64,000 bases of DNA from Streptomyces sp. S.PB5 (GCF_030403745.1 NZ_JAQMWP010000001.1:372001-436000); one strand, 5' to 3'; shown: positions 43,030-52,324, counted from the stretch's first letter. Numbers and translations are program-made. The notes: generated by a model not told the origin, from the letters alone.

Positions 43030-43908
43030 GTGAACAGGGGACGGAGAGAACTGCTCGGACCGGGGCGGCTGGTACTGAACGTACGAGGCCGCCCCGGGCC
43101 GCCGTGGTTGCGCTTCGAGAAGGCGCAGGACGGCCGGCTCCTGCTGCGCCAGGGGGACCGGCCCGTGATGCTGGGCCGCTGGTCGGACTGCGGCTGCTGC
43201 CCGGAGCTGTCTCTGCACCGCCTCGACGGCTACCGCTCGCCCCTGCCGCCGCCGCGCTCGACGGCCCTGCGCTCCTCGGTCAACTGGCCGCACCAGTACG
43301 CGCGTTGGCTGGAGGACGCGGACGGCACCCCGCTGCTCGACGGACGCTGGGAGCTGGCCCTGCGGACCGAGTTCCCGCCGTACGTCTGGGGCGAGGAGTT
43401 CGTAAGGGAGTGGCCGGGCGGGCGGTTGGAGCTGTACTGCGGGGGCGGCTGGAGCGGAATTCTTCCCCTGCGCCGCCTCTCACCGCCGGACGCGGGACGG
43501 GTGAAGGCGTACCGCAAACACGCCCGCGAGGGCACCCTCGCGCCCGTTCTGCTGTGGACCGTGGCCTTCCTGGACGGCTGCGTGATCCTGGACGGCCACG
43601 ACCGGGCGGTGGCGGCGCTGGCCGAGGGACGGACGCCGGAGTGCCTGTTGTTGACCCAGGTACCCGACGAGAACGACTGGCGGCGGGCGGCCGACGAGAT
43701 GGCCGAGGGCCACGAGCGCCGTCTCCGCGGGCCGGCCCACGGTCCGGGTGTCGAACGCCAACGGGCCGCTCTGGAGAAGGGATACGCGGAAGCGCTCGCC
43801 ACCCTGCCCTACGGCCTGCCCCCGACCCGCTTCTGGCCCCTCCCCGGCGGAGCCCCCACCTGGGACGCCCTCGCCGCCCGCGCAATGTTTCAATGCCCCC
43901 GTGACTGA
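43030..43908 (+). CDS. Hypothetical protein with ParB/sulfiredoxin-like motif, 292 aa
   Basis: GTG 43030 follows the HtaA stop by 10 nt. The region VAFLDGCVILDGHDRAVAAL then EGRTPECLLLT resembles the ParB/Srx nucleotide-handling core (DGHxR). The N-terminal half is rich in Pro, Trp and Arg with CGCCPEL. No exported features. The end overlaps the PhzF-like gene by 8 bp. A role in heme uptake is not implied by sequence; position alone would suggest co-transcription. Confidence 0.8.
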   Translation: MNRGRRELLGPGRLVLNVRGRPGPPWLRFEKAQDGRLLLRQGDRPVMLGRWSDCGCCPELSLHRLDGYRSPLPPPRSTALRSSVNWPHQYARWLEDADGTPLLDGRWELALRTEFPPYVWGEEFVREWPGGRLELYCGGGWSGILPLRRLSPPDAGRVKAYRKHAREGTLAPVLLWTVAFLDGCVILDGHDRAVAALAEGRTPECLLLTQVPDENDWRRAADEMAEGHERRLRGPAHGPGVERQRAALEKGYAEALATLPYGLPPTRFWPLPGGAPTWDALAARAMFQCPRD

Positions 43909-44557
43909 CTACGACGTCCTCCGCGTCTTCTGTGCGCCCAACGGCGGATACGGCAACGAACTCGGCGTCGTCCGGGAGGGCTCCGTGATGCCCGACAGGG
44001 ACGAACGGCAGGCGTTCGCGGGCAAACTCGGCTTCAGCGAGACCGTGTTCGTCGACGACCCCGAGCGCGGCGTCATCGACATCTACACCCCCACCCTGCG
44101 GCTGCCCTTCGCCGGACACCCCTGCGTCGGTACGGGCTGGCTGCTGGACGTGCCCGAGCTGGCCACACCCGCGGGGCCCGTCGGCGCGCGGCTGGACGGG
44201 GAGTTCAGCTGGATCGAGGCGCGGGCGGAGTGGGCCCCGCCGAGGACACTGCGGCAGTACGCCTCCGCCGCCGAGGTCGACGATCTCCCCGTACCGCCCA
44301 AGGGCGAGTGGATCTACGCCTGGGCCTGGGAGGACGAGCCCGCCGGCCGGATCAGGGCCCGTGGCTTCCCCGGCCGCGACGACGGCATCGACGAGGACGA
44401 GGCGACCGGCGCCGCGGCGATCCTGCTCACGGACCTCCTCGGCCGCGCCCTGAACATCACCCAGGGCGCGGGCTCCCAGATCCTCACCGCCCCGCAGCCG
44501 TACGGATGGGTGGAGATCGGCGGCCGGGTGGTGCTGGAGCGCGAGCCCGAGCGCTGA
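43901..44557 (+). CDS. PhzF-family isomerase-like protein, 218 aa
   Basis: PhzF landmarks: VFCAPNGGYGNELGVV, LPFAGHPCVGTGWLL and DEDEATGAAAILL. The protein is shorter than the usual 260-300 residues, so part of the second half may be reduced. These enzymes use a Glu-mediated isomerisation; the usual Glu in the N-terminal half is not obvious here. GTG 43901 overlaps the upstream stop, so the two are likely to be coupled. Confidence 0.88.
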   Translation: MTDYDVLRVFCAPNGGYGNELGVVREGSVMPDRDERQAFAGKLGFSETVFVDDPERGVIDIYTPTLRLPFAGHPCVGTGWLLDVPELATPAGPVGARLDGEFSWIEARAEWAPPRTLRQYASAAEVDDLPVPPKGEWIYAWAWEDEPAGRIRARGFPGRDDGIDEDEATGAAAILLTDLLGRALNITQGAGSQILTAPQPYGWVEIGGRVVLEREPER

Positions 44558-44580
44558 GCCCTCCCAGGTCGCTCAGGCGC

Positions 44581-45228
44581 TCAGGCGCTCAGCGGGAACT
44601 CCTCGCCCAGCGCCCGGAACACCGCCGTGTTCAGCGCGAACGCCCTTTTGCACTCCGCCACGATCCGCTGCTTCTCCAGGTCGTCCGCCCGGACCCCGTC
44701 CAGCAGTTGGCGGTAACCCCGCTTGAACGCGGCCGGGTTGGCGATCCCCTCGAACACGTAGAAGCGCACGCCGTCGCCCTTGCGCGCGAAGCCCCACGTC
44801 CGCTCCGCCTTGTCGCGGATGATCTGGCCGCCGGACAGGTCGCCGAGGTAGCGCGTGTAGTGGTGGGCGATGTATCCGGCGGGCCAGCGCTCGGCGCACT
44901 CGCGCACCCGGTCCGCGTACGCCCGGGTGGCGGGCAGCGCGGACAGTCCCGTACGCCATGCGCGACCCCGCAGATGCTCCAGGTCGCGCTCCAGCGCGCC
45001 CAGCCGGTACAGCTCCGGCTGGATGAAGGGCCCGGCCACCGGGTCGGAGGCCAGCCGCTCGGCCCCGCTCTCCAGCGCCTCGTACACGAACCACAGCTGC
45101 TCGGTGTAGCGCGTGTACGCGTCCACACCGAGCCTGCCGCCGAGCATGTCGCTCATGAACGACGAGGTCTCCGCCTCGACGTGCTGTTCGTGGGACGCGG
45201 TGCGGATGACTGTCGAGAAGGAGTCCAT
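44581..45228 (-). CDS. hmuO: Heme oxygenase, 215 aa
   Basis: TASHEQHVEAE near residue 15-20 provides the proximal His region, and YLGDLSGGQIIRDKAER is the distal helix signature of HmuO-type enzymes. Length is typical. It opens heme to biliverdin, CO and iron in the cytosol, the step after HmuTUV import. The start at 45228 has an iron box 14 nt upstream. Confidence 0.96.
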   Translation of the reverse strand: MDSFSTVIRTASHEQHVEAETSSFMSDMLGGRLGVDAYTRYTEQLWFVYEALESGAERLASDPVAGPFIQPELYRLGALERDLEHLRGRAWRTGLSALPATRAYADRVRECAERWPAGYIAHHYTRYLGDLSGGQIIRDKAERTWGFARKGDGVRFYVFEGIANPAAFKRGYRQLLDGVRADDLEKQRIVAECKRAFALNTAVFRALGEEFPLSA

Positions 45229-45241
45229 GCGCCATATCCTC

Positions 45242-45260
45242 CGAGGTTAGGCTTACCTAA
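45242..45260. promoter_or_regulatory. Iron box for heme oxygenase
   Basis: CGAGGTTAGGCTTACCTAA agrees with the 19-bp iron box consensus at nearly all positions and lies just before the heme oxygenase start. Iron-dependent repression by a DmdR/IdeR protein is inferred. Confidence 0.88.
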
Positions 45261-45340
45261 GTCAATATGCTTGCCGACAGCCTGTCGGTAAAACCGTACA
45301 AGAAAAGACCCGCCCCCAGCAGGGGACGGGTCTCGGCGGG

Positions 45341-46198
45341 CTACGGCAGCGTCAGGATCTCCGCGCCGGTCTCCGTCACCACCAGCGTGTGCTCGAACTG
45401 TGCCGTCCGCTTGCGGTCCTTCGTGACGACCGTCCAGCCGTCGTCCCACATGTCGTAGTCGTGCGTGCCGAGCGTCAGCATCGGCTCGATCGTGAAGGTC
45501 ATGCCGGGCTGGATGACCGTCGTCGCGTGCGGGCTGTCGTAGTGCGGGATGATCAGGCCGCTGTGGAACGACGAGTTGATGCCGTGCCCGGTGAAGTCGC
45601 GGACGACGCCGTAGCCGAAGCGCTTGGCGTACGACTCGATGACCCGGCCGATGATGTTGATCTGGCGGCCCGGCTTGACCGCCTTGATCGCCCGCTCCAG
45701 GGACTCGCGGGTTCGCTCCACCAGCAGGCGGCTCTCCTCGTCGACGTCCCCGACCAGGTACGTGGCGTTGTTGTCGCCGTGCACGCCGCCGATGTACGCC
45801 GTCACGTCGAGGTTGACGATGTCACCGTCGTTGAGGACCGTCGAGTCCGGGATGCCGTGGCAGATCACCTCGTTGACGCTCGTGCACAGCGACTTGGGGA
45901 AGCCGCGGTAGCCGAGCGTGGAGGGGTAGGCACCGTGGTCGCACATGTACTCGTGCGCCACCTTGTCCAGTTCGTCGGTCGTGACGCCGGGGGCGATCAG
46001 CTTGGCCGCCTCGGCCATCGCCCGGGCCGCGATACGACCGGCGATCCGCATCGCCTCGATCGTCTCGGGCGTCTGCACCTCCGACCCGGTGTACGGCGTC
46101 GGCGCGGACTTGCCGACGTACTCGGGACGACGGATGTTTCCGGGGACGGAACGGGTGGGGGAGAGCTCCCCTGGAACGAGCAGCGACTGGCCAGACAT
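45341..46198 (-). CDS. map: Type I methionine aminopeptidase, 285 aa
   Basis: Metal ligands are in order: [16 protein letters not shown] (Asp, Asp), [11 protein letters not shown] (His), TIEPML (Glu) and QFEHTLVV (Glu). An N-terminal extension (about 40 residues, with IRRPEYVGK) is typical of actinobacterial paralogues. It removes the initiator Met. ATG 46198 follows a TAGACT -10 by 7 nt and has no ribosome site, so it is probably leaderless. Confidence 0.96.
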   Translation of the reverse strand: MSGQSLLVPGELSPTRSVPGNIRRPEYVGKSAPTPYTGSEVQTPETIEAMRIAGRIAARAMAEAAKLIAPGVTTDELDKVAHEYMCDHGAYPSTLGYRGFPKSLCTSVNEVICHGIPDSTVLNDGDIVNLDVTAYIGGVHGDNNATYLVGDVDEESRLLVERTRESLERAIKAVKPGRQINIIGRVIESYAKRFGYGVVRDFTGHGINSSFHSGLIIPHYDSPHATTVIQPGMTFTIEPMLTLGTHDYDMWDDGWTVVTKDRKRTAQFEHTLVVTETGAEILTLP

Positions 46199-46205
46199 GA
46201 CAGCG

Positions 46206-46211
46206 AGTCTA
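46206..46211 (-). promoter_or_regulatory. -10 box for a leaderless map transcript
   Basis: TAGACT on the minus strand ends 7 nt before the map ATG; no Shine-Dalgarno lies between. Confidence 0.6.
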
Positions 46212-46256
46212 ACGAGCCCCGGTGGGGGAACATGTCCCTGGCGAGAGGAGCTGGTC

Positions 46257-46490
46257 ATGGCCCTGTTCAAGAAGCGCACGGTCGGCAAGCCGGGCGAGTG
46301 GTACTACTGCCTGGAACACAAGAAGGTCGAGGAGGGCCCCGAGTGCCCCGCCAAGGACCGCTTCGGGCCGTACGCCTCCCGGCAGGAGGCCGAGCACGCG
46401 ATGGAGACCGCTCGCGAACGCAACCTCGAGTGGGAGAACGACCCCAAGTGGCACGACGCCTCGACGGGCGGCACGACCGACGACGACTGA
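46257..46490 (+). CDS. Small conserved actinobacterial protein, 77 aa
   Basis: GAGGAG precedes ATG 46257. The sequence [21 protein letters not shown], then [20 protein letters not shown] and WHDAS, contains two cysteines and a SPOR-like '[11 protein letters not shown]' stretch. Many Streptomyces encode such a protein beside map. Function unknown; cytosolic. Confidence 0.85.
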   Translation: MALFKKRTVGKPGEWYYCLEHKKVEEGPECPAKDRFGPYASRQEAEHAMETARERNLEWENDPKWHDASTGGTTDDD

Positions 46491-46496
46491 GCCGAC

Positions 46497-46531
46497 GGGC
46501 CGGTGACGGGCGGCGGCCGGGACACCGGCCC
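46497..46531. terminator. Bidirectional hairpin between small protein gene and MFS gene
   Basis: GGGCCGGTG (46497-46505) and CACCGGCCC (46523-46531) are a perfect 9-bp inverted repeat between convergent genes ending at 46490 and 46548. Confidence 0.6.
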
Positions 46532-46547
46532 GCCGCGTCCCGGCCGG

Positions 46548-47885
46548 TCAGGCTTCCGCCGGGGACGTCACGACCTTCTGGGCCGCGGCCCGCTGCTTCC
46601 GCACCCGTGCCGCGTGCTCGTCGGTCCGGGCGTCGTACGTCATCAGCTTCGGCAGACACAGGGCCAGCAGACCCACCGCACCCGCGCACAGCAGACCGCC
46701 CGACCACACCGAGGCCCGTACGCCCCACCACGCGGCGAAACCGCCGGACCTGACCTGGCCGAGGGTCGGACCCACCGAGTACGACAGCAGCTCGATCCCG
46801 GCGAGGCGGCCGCGCAGCTCGTCGGGGATCGTCTGGTTCCACATGATCCCGCGGAAGATCCCGCTGACCATGTCACAGCCGCCGGCCACGGTCAGGAACA
46901 GCAGCACCAGCCATACGTTGCCGATGACACCGGCCGCTGCGATCGCCACGCCCCACAGCGCGGCCGAGAGCACGACCATCCGGCCGTGCCGGTGGATGCG
47001 TGCCGTCCAGCCGCTCGTCACGCTCACCAGCAGCGACCCCAGCGGGATCGTCGCGTACATCAGCCCGAGCGACCACTGGGCGTCCAGTTCGTCCGCGAGG
47101 AACGGCAGCAGGGCCAGCGGCATCGCGAGGAACATCGCGGCGAGGTCGACGGTGTACGTACCCAGCAGCTCCTTGCGGCTCCAGGCGTACCGGGCGCCCT
47201 CGGCGATCGCCCGCAGCGACGGCTTCGCGGCCTCGTGCGCGGCGGGGGAGGAGGCGATGGGGACGATCAGCGCGACCGATACGACGAAGGTGAGCAGGTC
47301 CGCGGCGTAGGCCCAGCCGAGTCCCGCGTACGCCACCACCAGGCCCGCCACGGCCGGGCCCGCGACCCCGCCGACGGTCCAGCGGAAAGTGTTCAGGGAG
47401 GCCGCGGCCGGCAGGTGCTCGTGCGCCACGATCCGCGGCCACAGCGAGTCGAGCGCGGGCCGCTGGACGGAGACGAGCGCGGAGGACAGCGCGGCGACGA
47501 CGTACAGCGGCCACACGGCGGGGCTCGGCATCAGCGCGTTGACCAGCAGCACCGCACTCAGCAGCCCCTGCCCGGCCTCGGTCCAGATGATCAGCCCCCG
47601 CTTGTCCAGCGCATCGGCCAGCGCACCGCCGTACAGGCCGAAAACGATCAGCGGTACGAGTTCCACCGCCCCGATCGCCCCCACGGCCGCCGCGGAGCCC
47701 GTCAGCTCCTTGATCTGCACCGGCAGCGCCACGAACGTCAGAAAGCTCCCGAAGTTCGAGATCAGCCCCGACACCCACAGCCGCCGGAAGTCCGCCGAGG
47801 CCCGCCACGGGGTGAGATCGGGCAGCACGGAACGGAGCCGGGAGGCTGCGGGAGAGGGTGGGGGAGGGGTCTCGTCGTCGGTCAC
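46548..47885 (-). CDS. MFS transporter, EntS-like, 445 aa
   Basis: Twelve membrane helices. NFGSFLTFVALPVQIKELTGS and the LFGGxxADRxxRR-like loop (YGGALADALDKRG) fit the enterobactin-exporter EntS branch. GTG 47885 is the start. Its substrate is unknown; siderophore or drug export is plausible, but no siderophore synthetase is in this window. Confidence 0.92.
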   Translation of the reverse strand: MTDDETPPPPSPAASRLRSVLPDLTPWRASADFRRLWVSGLISNFGSFLTFVALPVQIKELTGSAAAVGAIGAVELVPLIVFGLYGGALADALDKRGLIIWTEAGQGLLSAVLLVNALMPSPAVWPLYVVAALSSALVSVQRPALDSLWPRIVAHEHLPAAASLNTFRWTVGGVAGPAVAGLVVAYAGLGWAYAADLLTFVVSVALIVPIASSPAAHEAAKPSLRAIAEGARYAWSRKELLGTYTVDLAAMFLAMPLALLPFLADELDAQWSLGLMYATIPLGSLLVSVTSGWTARIHRHGRMVVLSAALWGVAIAAAGVIGNVWLVLLFLTVAGGCDMVSGIFRGIMWNQTIPDELRGRLAGIELLSYSVGPTLGQVRSGGFAAWWGVRASVWSGGLLCAGAVGLLALCLPKLMTYDARTDEHAARVRKQRAAAQKVVTSPAEA

Positions 47886-47971
47886 GAACGGTCATGGTCC
47901 GGCGGTACGGCTGTACCGGGCAACCGAATTTCAGGGCGCGGGTCGCCCGGGGGCCGGTCCGTCCGGCCGCC

Positions 47972-48574
47972 CTACCAGCGCGCCGGCGGCGGCGCCGTCA
48001 GCTGGTCCGTCAGGCGGGAGAGGCGGTCCCTGAAGCGGCGGCGGGCCCGCGGGGTCGGCAGGGCGTTCTCCCCGGCCGCCGCGCTGACCAGGTGCTGGAC
48101 GGTGTCCAGGTCGAGGTCGGGGCCGTCGGGCACGGCCAGGGATTCATGGGCCATGGCCGTGAGGTCGCCGTCGTCGGGACCCAGCGCCAGCACCGTCACC
48201 CCGCAGCGGCGGGCGTCGTGCACCCGTTCCAGCAGCGGGGCGTCCGGGGCCTTCGGGGACACCACCAGCAGCGTCTCGCCCCGCCGGGCCGCCGCCAACC
48301 GGCCCGGCCCCACCGACAGATGGGCCGGGTCCGAAGGCTGCGCGTCGTGCCGTACGAGGGTGGGGGCCAGCTCCGGTGTGCCCGACCAGGCCGCCTCGTC
48401 CACCAGATGGGCCGCCAGATGCCACGGCTCGTACTCCGGTGTGCCGACCAGCAGCAGACCCCCGCCGTGCGAGACCACCGACCCGCGCAGCACCCCGGCG
48501 AACTTCCGGGTCGCCCCCAACCACTCGGTCCCGGCGAGCACTTCACGCAGCAGCGCGACACGTACGGCGTCCAT
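47972..48574 (-). CDS. Conserved hypothetical cytosolic protein, 200 aa
   Basis: Features include RRGETLLVVSPKAPDAPLLERV and RRCGVTVLALGPDDGDLTAMA, which together look like a Rossmann-type sugar-phosphate isomerase (SIS)-like core. No membrane or export signal. ATG 48574. It lies upstream of the MFS gene on the same strand with an 86-bp gap. Function not assigned. Confidence 0.78.
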   Translation of the reverse strand: MDAVRVALLREVLAGTEWLGATRKFAGVLRGSVVSHGGGLLLVGTPEYEPWHLAAHLVDEAAWSGTPELAPTLVRHDAQPSDPAHLSVGPGRLAAARRGETLLVVSPKAPDAPLLERVHDARRCGVTVLALGPDDGDLTAMAHESLAVPDGPDLDLDTVQHLVSAAAGENALPTPRARRRFRDRLSRLTDQLTAPPPARW

Positions 48575-48680
48575 GCGGCCGCATCCTGCCGCAATCGGGC
48601 ACTCGTGACCCGTAGTTCACCCCGAATTCGCCCGAACCGGGCAGGAGGAGCGACCGACCACCCGAAGAGGAGCGCGCCCC

Positions 48681-49754
48681 ATGCCCGAGACCACCGTCCC
48701 CTTCCGCGCGGGCCGCGAGGGGTACGCCAGCTACCGGATCCCGGCGGTGGTGCGCGCCGCCTCGGGGGCACTGCTCGCCTTCTGCGAGGGGCGGGTCGAT
48801 TCCGCCCGCGACCACGGCCACATCGACATCGTCCTCAAGCGCTCCACCGACGGGGGCCGCACCTGGGGCCCGCTCCAGGTCGCCGCGAGCAACGGCACCG
48901 ACCTCGCCGGCAACCCCGCCCCCGTCGTCCTCGACACCGGCCGCGTCCTCCTCGTCCACATCCGCGCCGCCGCCTCGGCCAGTGAGGACGCCATCCTGCG
49001 CGGCAAGGTGAGCGAGGCCGACGGACGGCGGGTGTGGTTGCAGCACAGCGACGACGAGGGCCTGACCTGGTCCGCCCCGCGCGAGATCACCGAGTCCGTG
49101 AAGAGGCCCGGCTGGCGCTGGTACGCCACCACCCCCGGCCACGCCCTCCAGCTCGGCACCGGCCGGGTCGTCGTCCCCACCAACCACACCCTCCCGCCCA
49201 CCGGCACGGACATCGGCAACGAGCCGAAGTACAACAGCGGTCACTGCCTCCTCAGCGACGACCGGGGCCGGACCTGGACCCTCGGCTACGTCGACGAGAA
49301 CACCGACGGATACATCAACGTCAACGAGACCACCGCCGCCGAACTCCCCGACGGGCGCGTCTACTTCAACACCCGCAACGACTCACCGTCCCCCGGCAAC
49401 CGGGCCGACGCCCACTCCGAGGACGGCGGCAGGACGCTGCACCACCGCTTCCGCCCGCAGGCCGGACTCGACGGCCCCGTCTGCGAGGGCAGCGTCCTGC
49501 AGCTCCGTGACCCCGACGTACTCCTCTTCTCCGGGCCCGCCTTCCCCGGCGGGCGCGCCCTGATGACCATCCGCGCCTCCACCGACAGCGGTACGACCTG
49601 GCGCGCCCGCCACACCACCGACGGCCTGCCCGCCGCCTACTCCGACCTGGTCCGTGTGGACGACGGCACGGTCGGACTCCTCTACGAGACCGGCGACTTC
49701 GGCGCCTACGAGCGGATCGTCTTCCGGCGGGTGCCCGTGACGCGGCTCACCTGA
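48681..49754 (+). CDS. Exo-alpha-sialidase-like glycosidase, 357 aa
   Basis: YRIPAVV (the Y/FRIP arginine motif) and repeated Asp boxes (STDGGRTWG, SDDEGLTWS, SDDRGRTWT, SEDGGRTLH) define the six-bladed sialidase fold (GH33-like); catalytic Tyr/Glu lie in later blades (NVNETTAAEL, CEGSVLQL). There is no signal peptide or anchor, which is unusual for sialidases that act outside the cell. GAGGAG precedes ATG 48681. Confidence 0.92.
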   Translation: MPETTVPFRAGREGYASYRIPAVVRAASGALLAFCEGRVDSARDHGHIDIVLKRSTDGGRTWGPLQVAASNGTDLAGNPAPVVLDTGRVLLVHIRAAASASEDAILRGKVSEADGRRVWLQHSDDEGLTWSAPREITESVKRPGWRWYATTPGHALQLGTGRVVVPTNHTLPPTGTDIGNEPKYNSGHCLLSDDRGRTWTLGYVDENTDGYINVNETTAAELPDGRVYFNTRNDSPSPGNRADAHSEDGGRTLHHRFRPQAGLDGPVCEGSVLQLRDPDVLLFSGPAFPGGRALMTIRASTDSGTTWRARHTTDGLPAAYSDLVRVDDGTVGLLYETGDFGAYERIVFRRVPVTRLT

Positions 49755-49779
49755 CCGGCCGGGCCGGGCGGGGCGCACG

Positions 49780-49785
49780 TAAAGT
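49780..49785 (+). promoter_or_regulatory. -10 box for a leaderless F420 reductase transcript
   Basis: TAAAGT ends 6 nt before ATG 49792; there is no ribosome site. Confidence 0.6.
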
Positions 49786-49791
49786 CTGCCC

Positions 49792-50532
49792 ATGACCTCT
49801 ACCGACAGTGCTGCGCAGACCCCCTCGACGGCCCCGACGACGGCCCCCGCGAAGGCTCCCGCCAAGGACCCGTGGGACCTTCCCGACGTCTCCGGGCTCG
49901 TCGTCGGCGTGCTCGGCGGCACCGGCCCGCAGGGCAAGGGCCTCGCCTACCGGCTCGCCAAGGCCGGCCAGAAGGTGATCATCGGCTCCCGCGCCGCCGA
50001 CCGCGCCCAGGCCGCCGCCGACGAGCTCGGCCACGGCGTCGAGGGCGCCGACAACGCCGAGACCGCGCGCCGCAGCGACATCGTGATCGTCGCCGTACCG
50101 TGGGACGGCCACGGCAAGACGCTGGAGTCGCTGCGCGAGGAACTCGCCGGGAAGCTGGTCGTCGACTGCGTCAACCCGCTCGGCTTCGACAAGAAGGGCG
50201 CCTACGCGCTGAAGCCGGAGGAGGGCAGCGCCGCCGAGCAGGCCGCGGCCCTGCTCCCCGACTCCCGGGTCACCGCCGCCTTCCACCACCTGTCGGCCGT
50301 CCTGCTCCAGGACCCGGAGATCGACGAGATCGACACCGACGTCATGGTGCTGGGCGAGGAGCGTGCCGACGTCGAGATCGTCCAGGCCCTGGCCGGCCGT
50401 ATCCCCGGCATGCGCGGCGTCTTCTCCGGCCGGCTGCGCAACGCCCACCAGGTCGAGTCCCTCGTCGCCAACCTGATCTCCGTCAACCGCCGCTACAAGG
50501 CGCACGCGGGCCTGCGCGTCACCGACGTATGA
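49792..50532 (+). CDS. npdG: NADPH-dependent F420 reductase, 246 aa
   Basis: VVGVLGGTGPQGKGLAYRLA is the NADP-binding loop of Fno/NpdG enzymes, followed by IIGSRAADRAQ and VIVAVPWDGH. It moves hydride between NADPH and coenzyme F420. A Thr/Ala/Pro-rich leader of about 25 residues precedes the core. The presence of the enzyme shows that the organism uses F420. Confidence 0.95.
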   Translation: MTSTDSAAQTPSTAPTTAPAKAPAKDPWDLPDVSGLVVGVLGGTGPQGKGLAYRLAKAGQKVIIGSRAADRAQAAADELGHGVEGADNAETARRSDIVIVAVPWDGHGKTLESLREELAGKLVVDCVNPLGFDKKGAYALKPEEGSAAEQAAALLPDSRVTAAFHHLSAVLLQDPEIDEIDTDVMVLGEERADVEIVQALAGRIPGMRGVFSGRLRNAHQVESLVANLISVNRRYKAHAGLRVTDV

Positions 50533-50602
50533 GCCGATGGGGGACACTGGACGGCGACGCCCACGGTGTCCCCCGACGTACCCCGACAGGAGAACCGCCC
50601 CC

Positions 50603-50782
50603 ATGCCCCGCCTCGCCCTCTACGCCCTGATCGTCTGCCTCCTCGCCGTGGCGGCGGCGGTCGTCTCGTTCGTCCAGGGCAGCTTCCTCGGGATCGTGTG
50701 GGTGCTGCTCGCCGGGCTGTCCAGCAACATGTGCTGGTACTACCTCAAGCGCGGCAAGGCCGAGAAGGCCGTCACCCGCTGA
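50603..50782 (+). CDS. Small membrane protein, 59 aa
   Basis: AGGAG precedes ATG 50603. One helix at the start (YALIVCLLAVAAAVVSFV) and a second (GIVWVLLAGLSSNMCWYYL), then KRGKAEK. Hypothetical; the end overlaps the convergent M50 gene by 11 bp. Confidence 0.8.
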   Translation: MPRLALYALIVCLLAVAAAVVSFVQGSFLGIVWVLLAGLSSNMCWYYLKRGKAEKAVTR

Positions 50783-51569
50783 CCGAGCAGAAGTCGCTCG
50801 TCTGCCAGAACCGGTAGAGGTCCTGGCCGCAGTACGTCTCGAAGTCGCTGATGCCGAGCGAGGCCAGGATCGAGTCGATCACGTCGAAGAACGCGTGGTT
50901 GACCGACGGCACCCACAGCAGCGCGAACACGAACAGCAGGCCGAACGGCGCGAACGGCTCCACCTGCCGCTTGATCTTGTACGACAGCCAGGGCTCGATG
51001 ACGCCGTAGCCGTCCAGGCCCGGGACCGGCAGGAAGTTCAGGATCGCGGCCGTCACCTGGAGCAGGGCGAGGAAGGCCAGCGCGAACCGGAAGTCCGCCG
51101 GCACCCCGTCCAGGGCGTCCAGCCAGAACGGCGCCGTGCAGACGACCGCGAACAGCACGTTCGTCAGCGGCCCGGCCGCCGAGATCAGACTGTGCTTCCA
51201 GCGCCCCCGGATCCGGCCGTGCTCGATGAACACGGCGCCGCCAGGGAGGCCGATCCCGCCCATGATGACGAAGAGGACGGGCAGGACGATGCTGAGCAGG
51301 GCGTGCGTGTACTTCAGGGGATTCAGCGTGAGGTAGCCCTTCGAACCGACGCTGATGTCGCCGCTGTGCAGGGCGGTACGCGCGTGTGCGTACTCGTGGA
51401 GACACAGCGACACGATCCACGCGGCCGTCACGAACAGGAACACGGCCACGCCCGGCTGCTCGGCGAAGCCGGTCCAGGTGGCCCAGCCGGTCACCGCAGT
51501 GACGGCCAGGATCCCGACGAAGACGGGACTGATCCGCCGGTCGCTGTGGCGGGCGGCTGTGGTGGTCAT
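50772..51569 (-). CDS. Site-2-protease-like M50 membrane metalloprotease, 265 aa
   Basis: LCLHEYAHA is HExxH in a membrane helix and LNFLPVPGLDGYGVIEP the NxxPxPxLDG motif with the third zinc ligand. About six membrane helices; no PDZ domain. Such proteases cut anti-sigma factors or other membrane proteins. No partner sigma or anti-sigma gene is adjacent. Confidence 0.94.
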   Translation of the reverse strand: MTTTAARHSDRRISPVFVGILAVTAVTGWATWTGFAEQPGVAVFLFVTAAWIVSLCLHEYAHARTALHSGDISVGSKGYLTLNPLKYTHALLSIVLPVLFVIMGGIGLPGGAVFIEHGRIRGRWKHSLISAAGPLTNVLFAVVCTAPFWLDALDGVPADFRFALAFLALLQVTAAILNFLPVPGLDGYGVIEPWLSYKIKRQVEPFAPFGLLFVFALLWVPSVNHAFFDVIDSILASLGISDFETYCGQDLYRFWQTSDFCSVSG

Positions 51570-51673
51570 GGGGTTCCCCCGACTCTCGTACAGGCTCTGG
51601 GACTGCCCGACCGTACCGGGCGTACGACGAAAACGTCTCGCGGTCCGTCATCGGTTCCATGGAAGGTGGGGCC

Positions 51674-52324
51674 ATGGGACTTTGGCACGTGTTCTACGAG
51701 GACTGGCAGATGGAGTGCTGCGGTACGCCGTTCTCGGTGGGGGACGAGGTGAGCTGGCCGCTGCTGCTGGTGAGCGACGGCGAGACGCCGGGCGGGGGCT
51801 GGCACGACCAGTTGACCAAGGTGGCCGGGCCGGTGGCGGACGGGGTGCTGCGGGACGAGAACGGGCTCGTGGTCGCCGTGCAGGAGGAGACGGGGGAGTG
51901 GATGCGACTGGTCGGGCTGCTGACCGTCGAGACCCACGGTGCGAAGCTGCCCGAGGCACGGGGGCGGGTACGGGCCGTGCAGGTGGTGACGCAGGCGTAT
52001 GCGCGGTCCGAGCCGGACGGCCCGTGGGAGCCGGTTCCCGGGGAGCGGTCGCTGACGGCGGTGGACACCTGCCCGAAGTGGTTCGGCGACAAGGAGGCCG
52101 ACGGGCGCCGTCTGAGGGGCGCGGGCGTCCTGGCGACCCTGGAGGTCCCGGGCACCGACTCCTGGCTGTCCCACGCGGTGCGCGAGGCGAGCGGTCTGCC
52201 CGGAAACGCCCCGCCGGGTGCCGAGACCGAGGGCATCGACGGGGACTCGCTGGCGGCACTGCTGGAGACGTTCAGCACGGTGTCCGGCCCCGAAGAGCGC
52301 CGCGGGACCCGCCCGCGTCCGTGA
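51674..52324 (+). CDS. DUF6578-like hypothetical protein, 216 aa
   Basis: The sequence WHVFYEDWQMECCGTPFSVGDEVSW is characteristic of a Streptomyces-wide hypothetical family. GGAAGGTGG upstream favours ATG 51674 over ATG 51659. Two adjacent cysteines (ECC) near residue 14. No signal or membrane segment. It precedes the SARP gene by 32 bp on the same strand. Function unknown. Confidence 0.8.
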   Translation: MGLWHVFYEDWQMECCGTPFSVGDEVSWPLLLVSDGETPGGGWHDQLTKVAGPVADGVLRDENGLVVAVQEETGEWMRLVGLLTVETHGAKLPEARGRVRAVQVVTQAYARSEPDGPWEPVPGERSLTAVDTCPKWFGDKEADGRRLRGAGVLATLEVPGTDSWLSHAVREASGLPGNAPPGAETEGIDGDSLAALLETFSTVSGPEERRGTRPRP

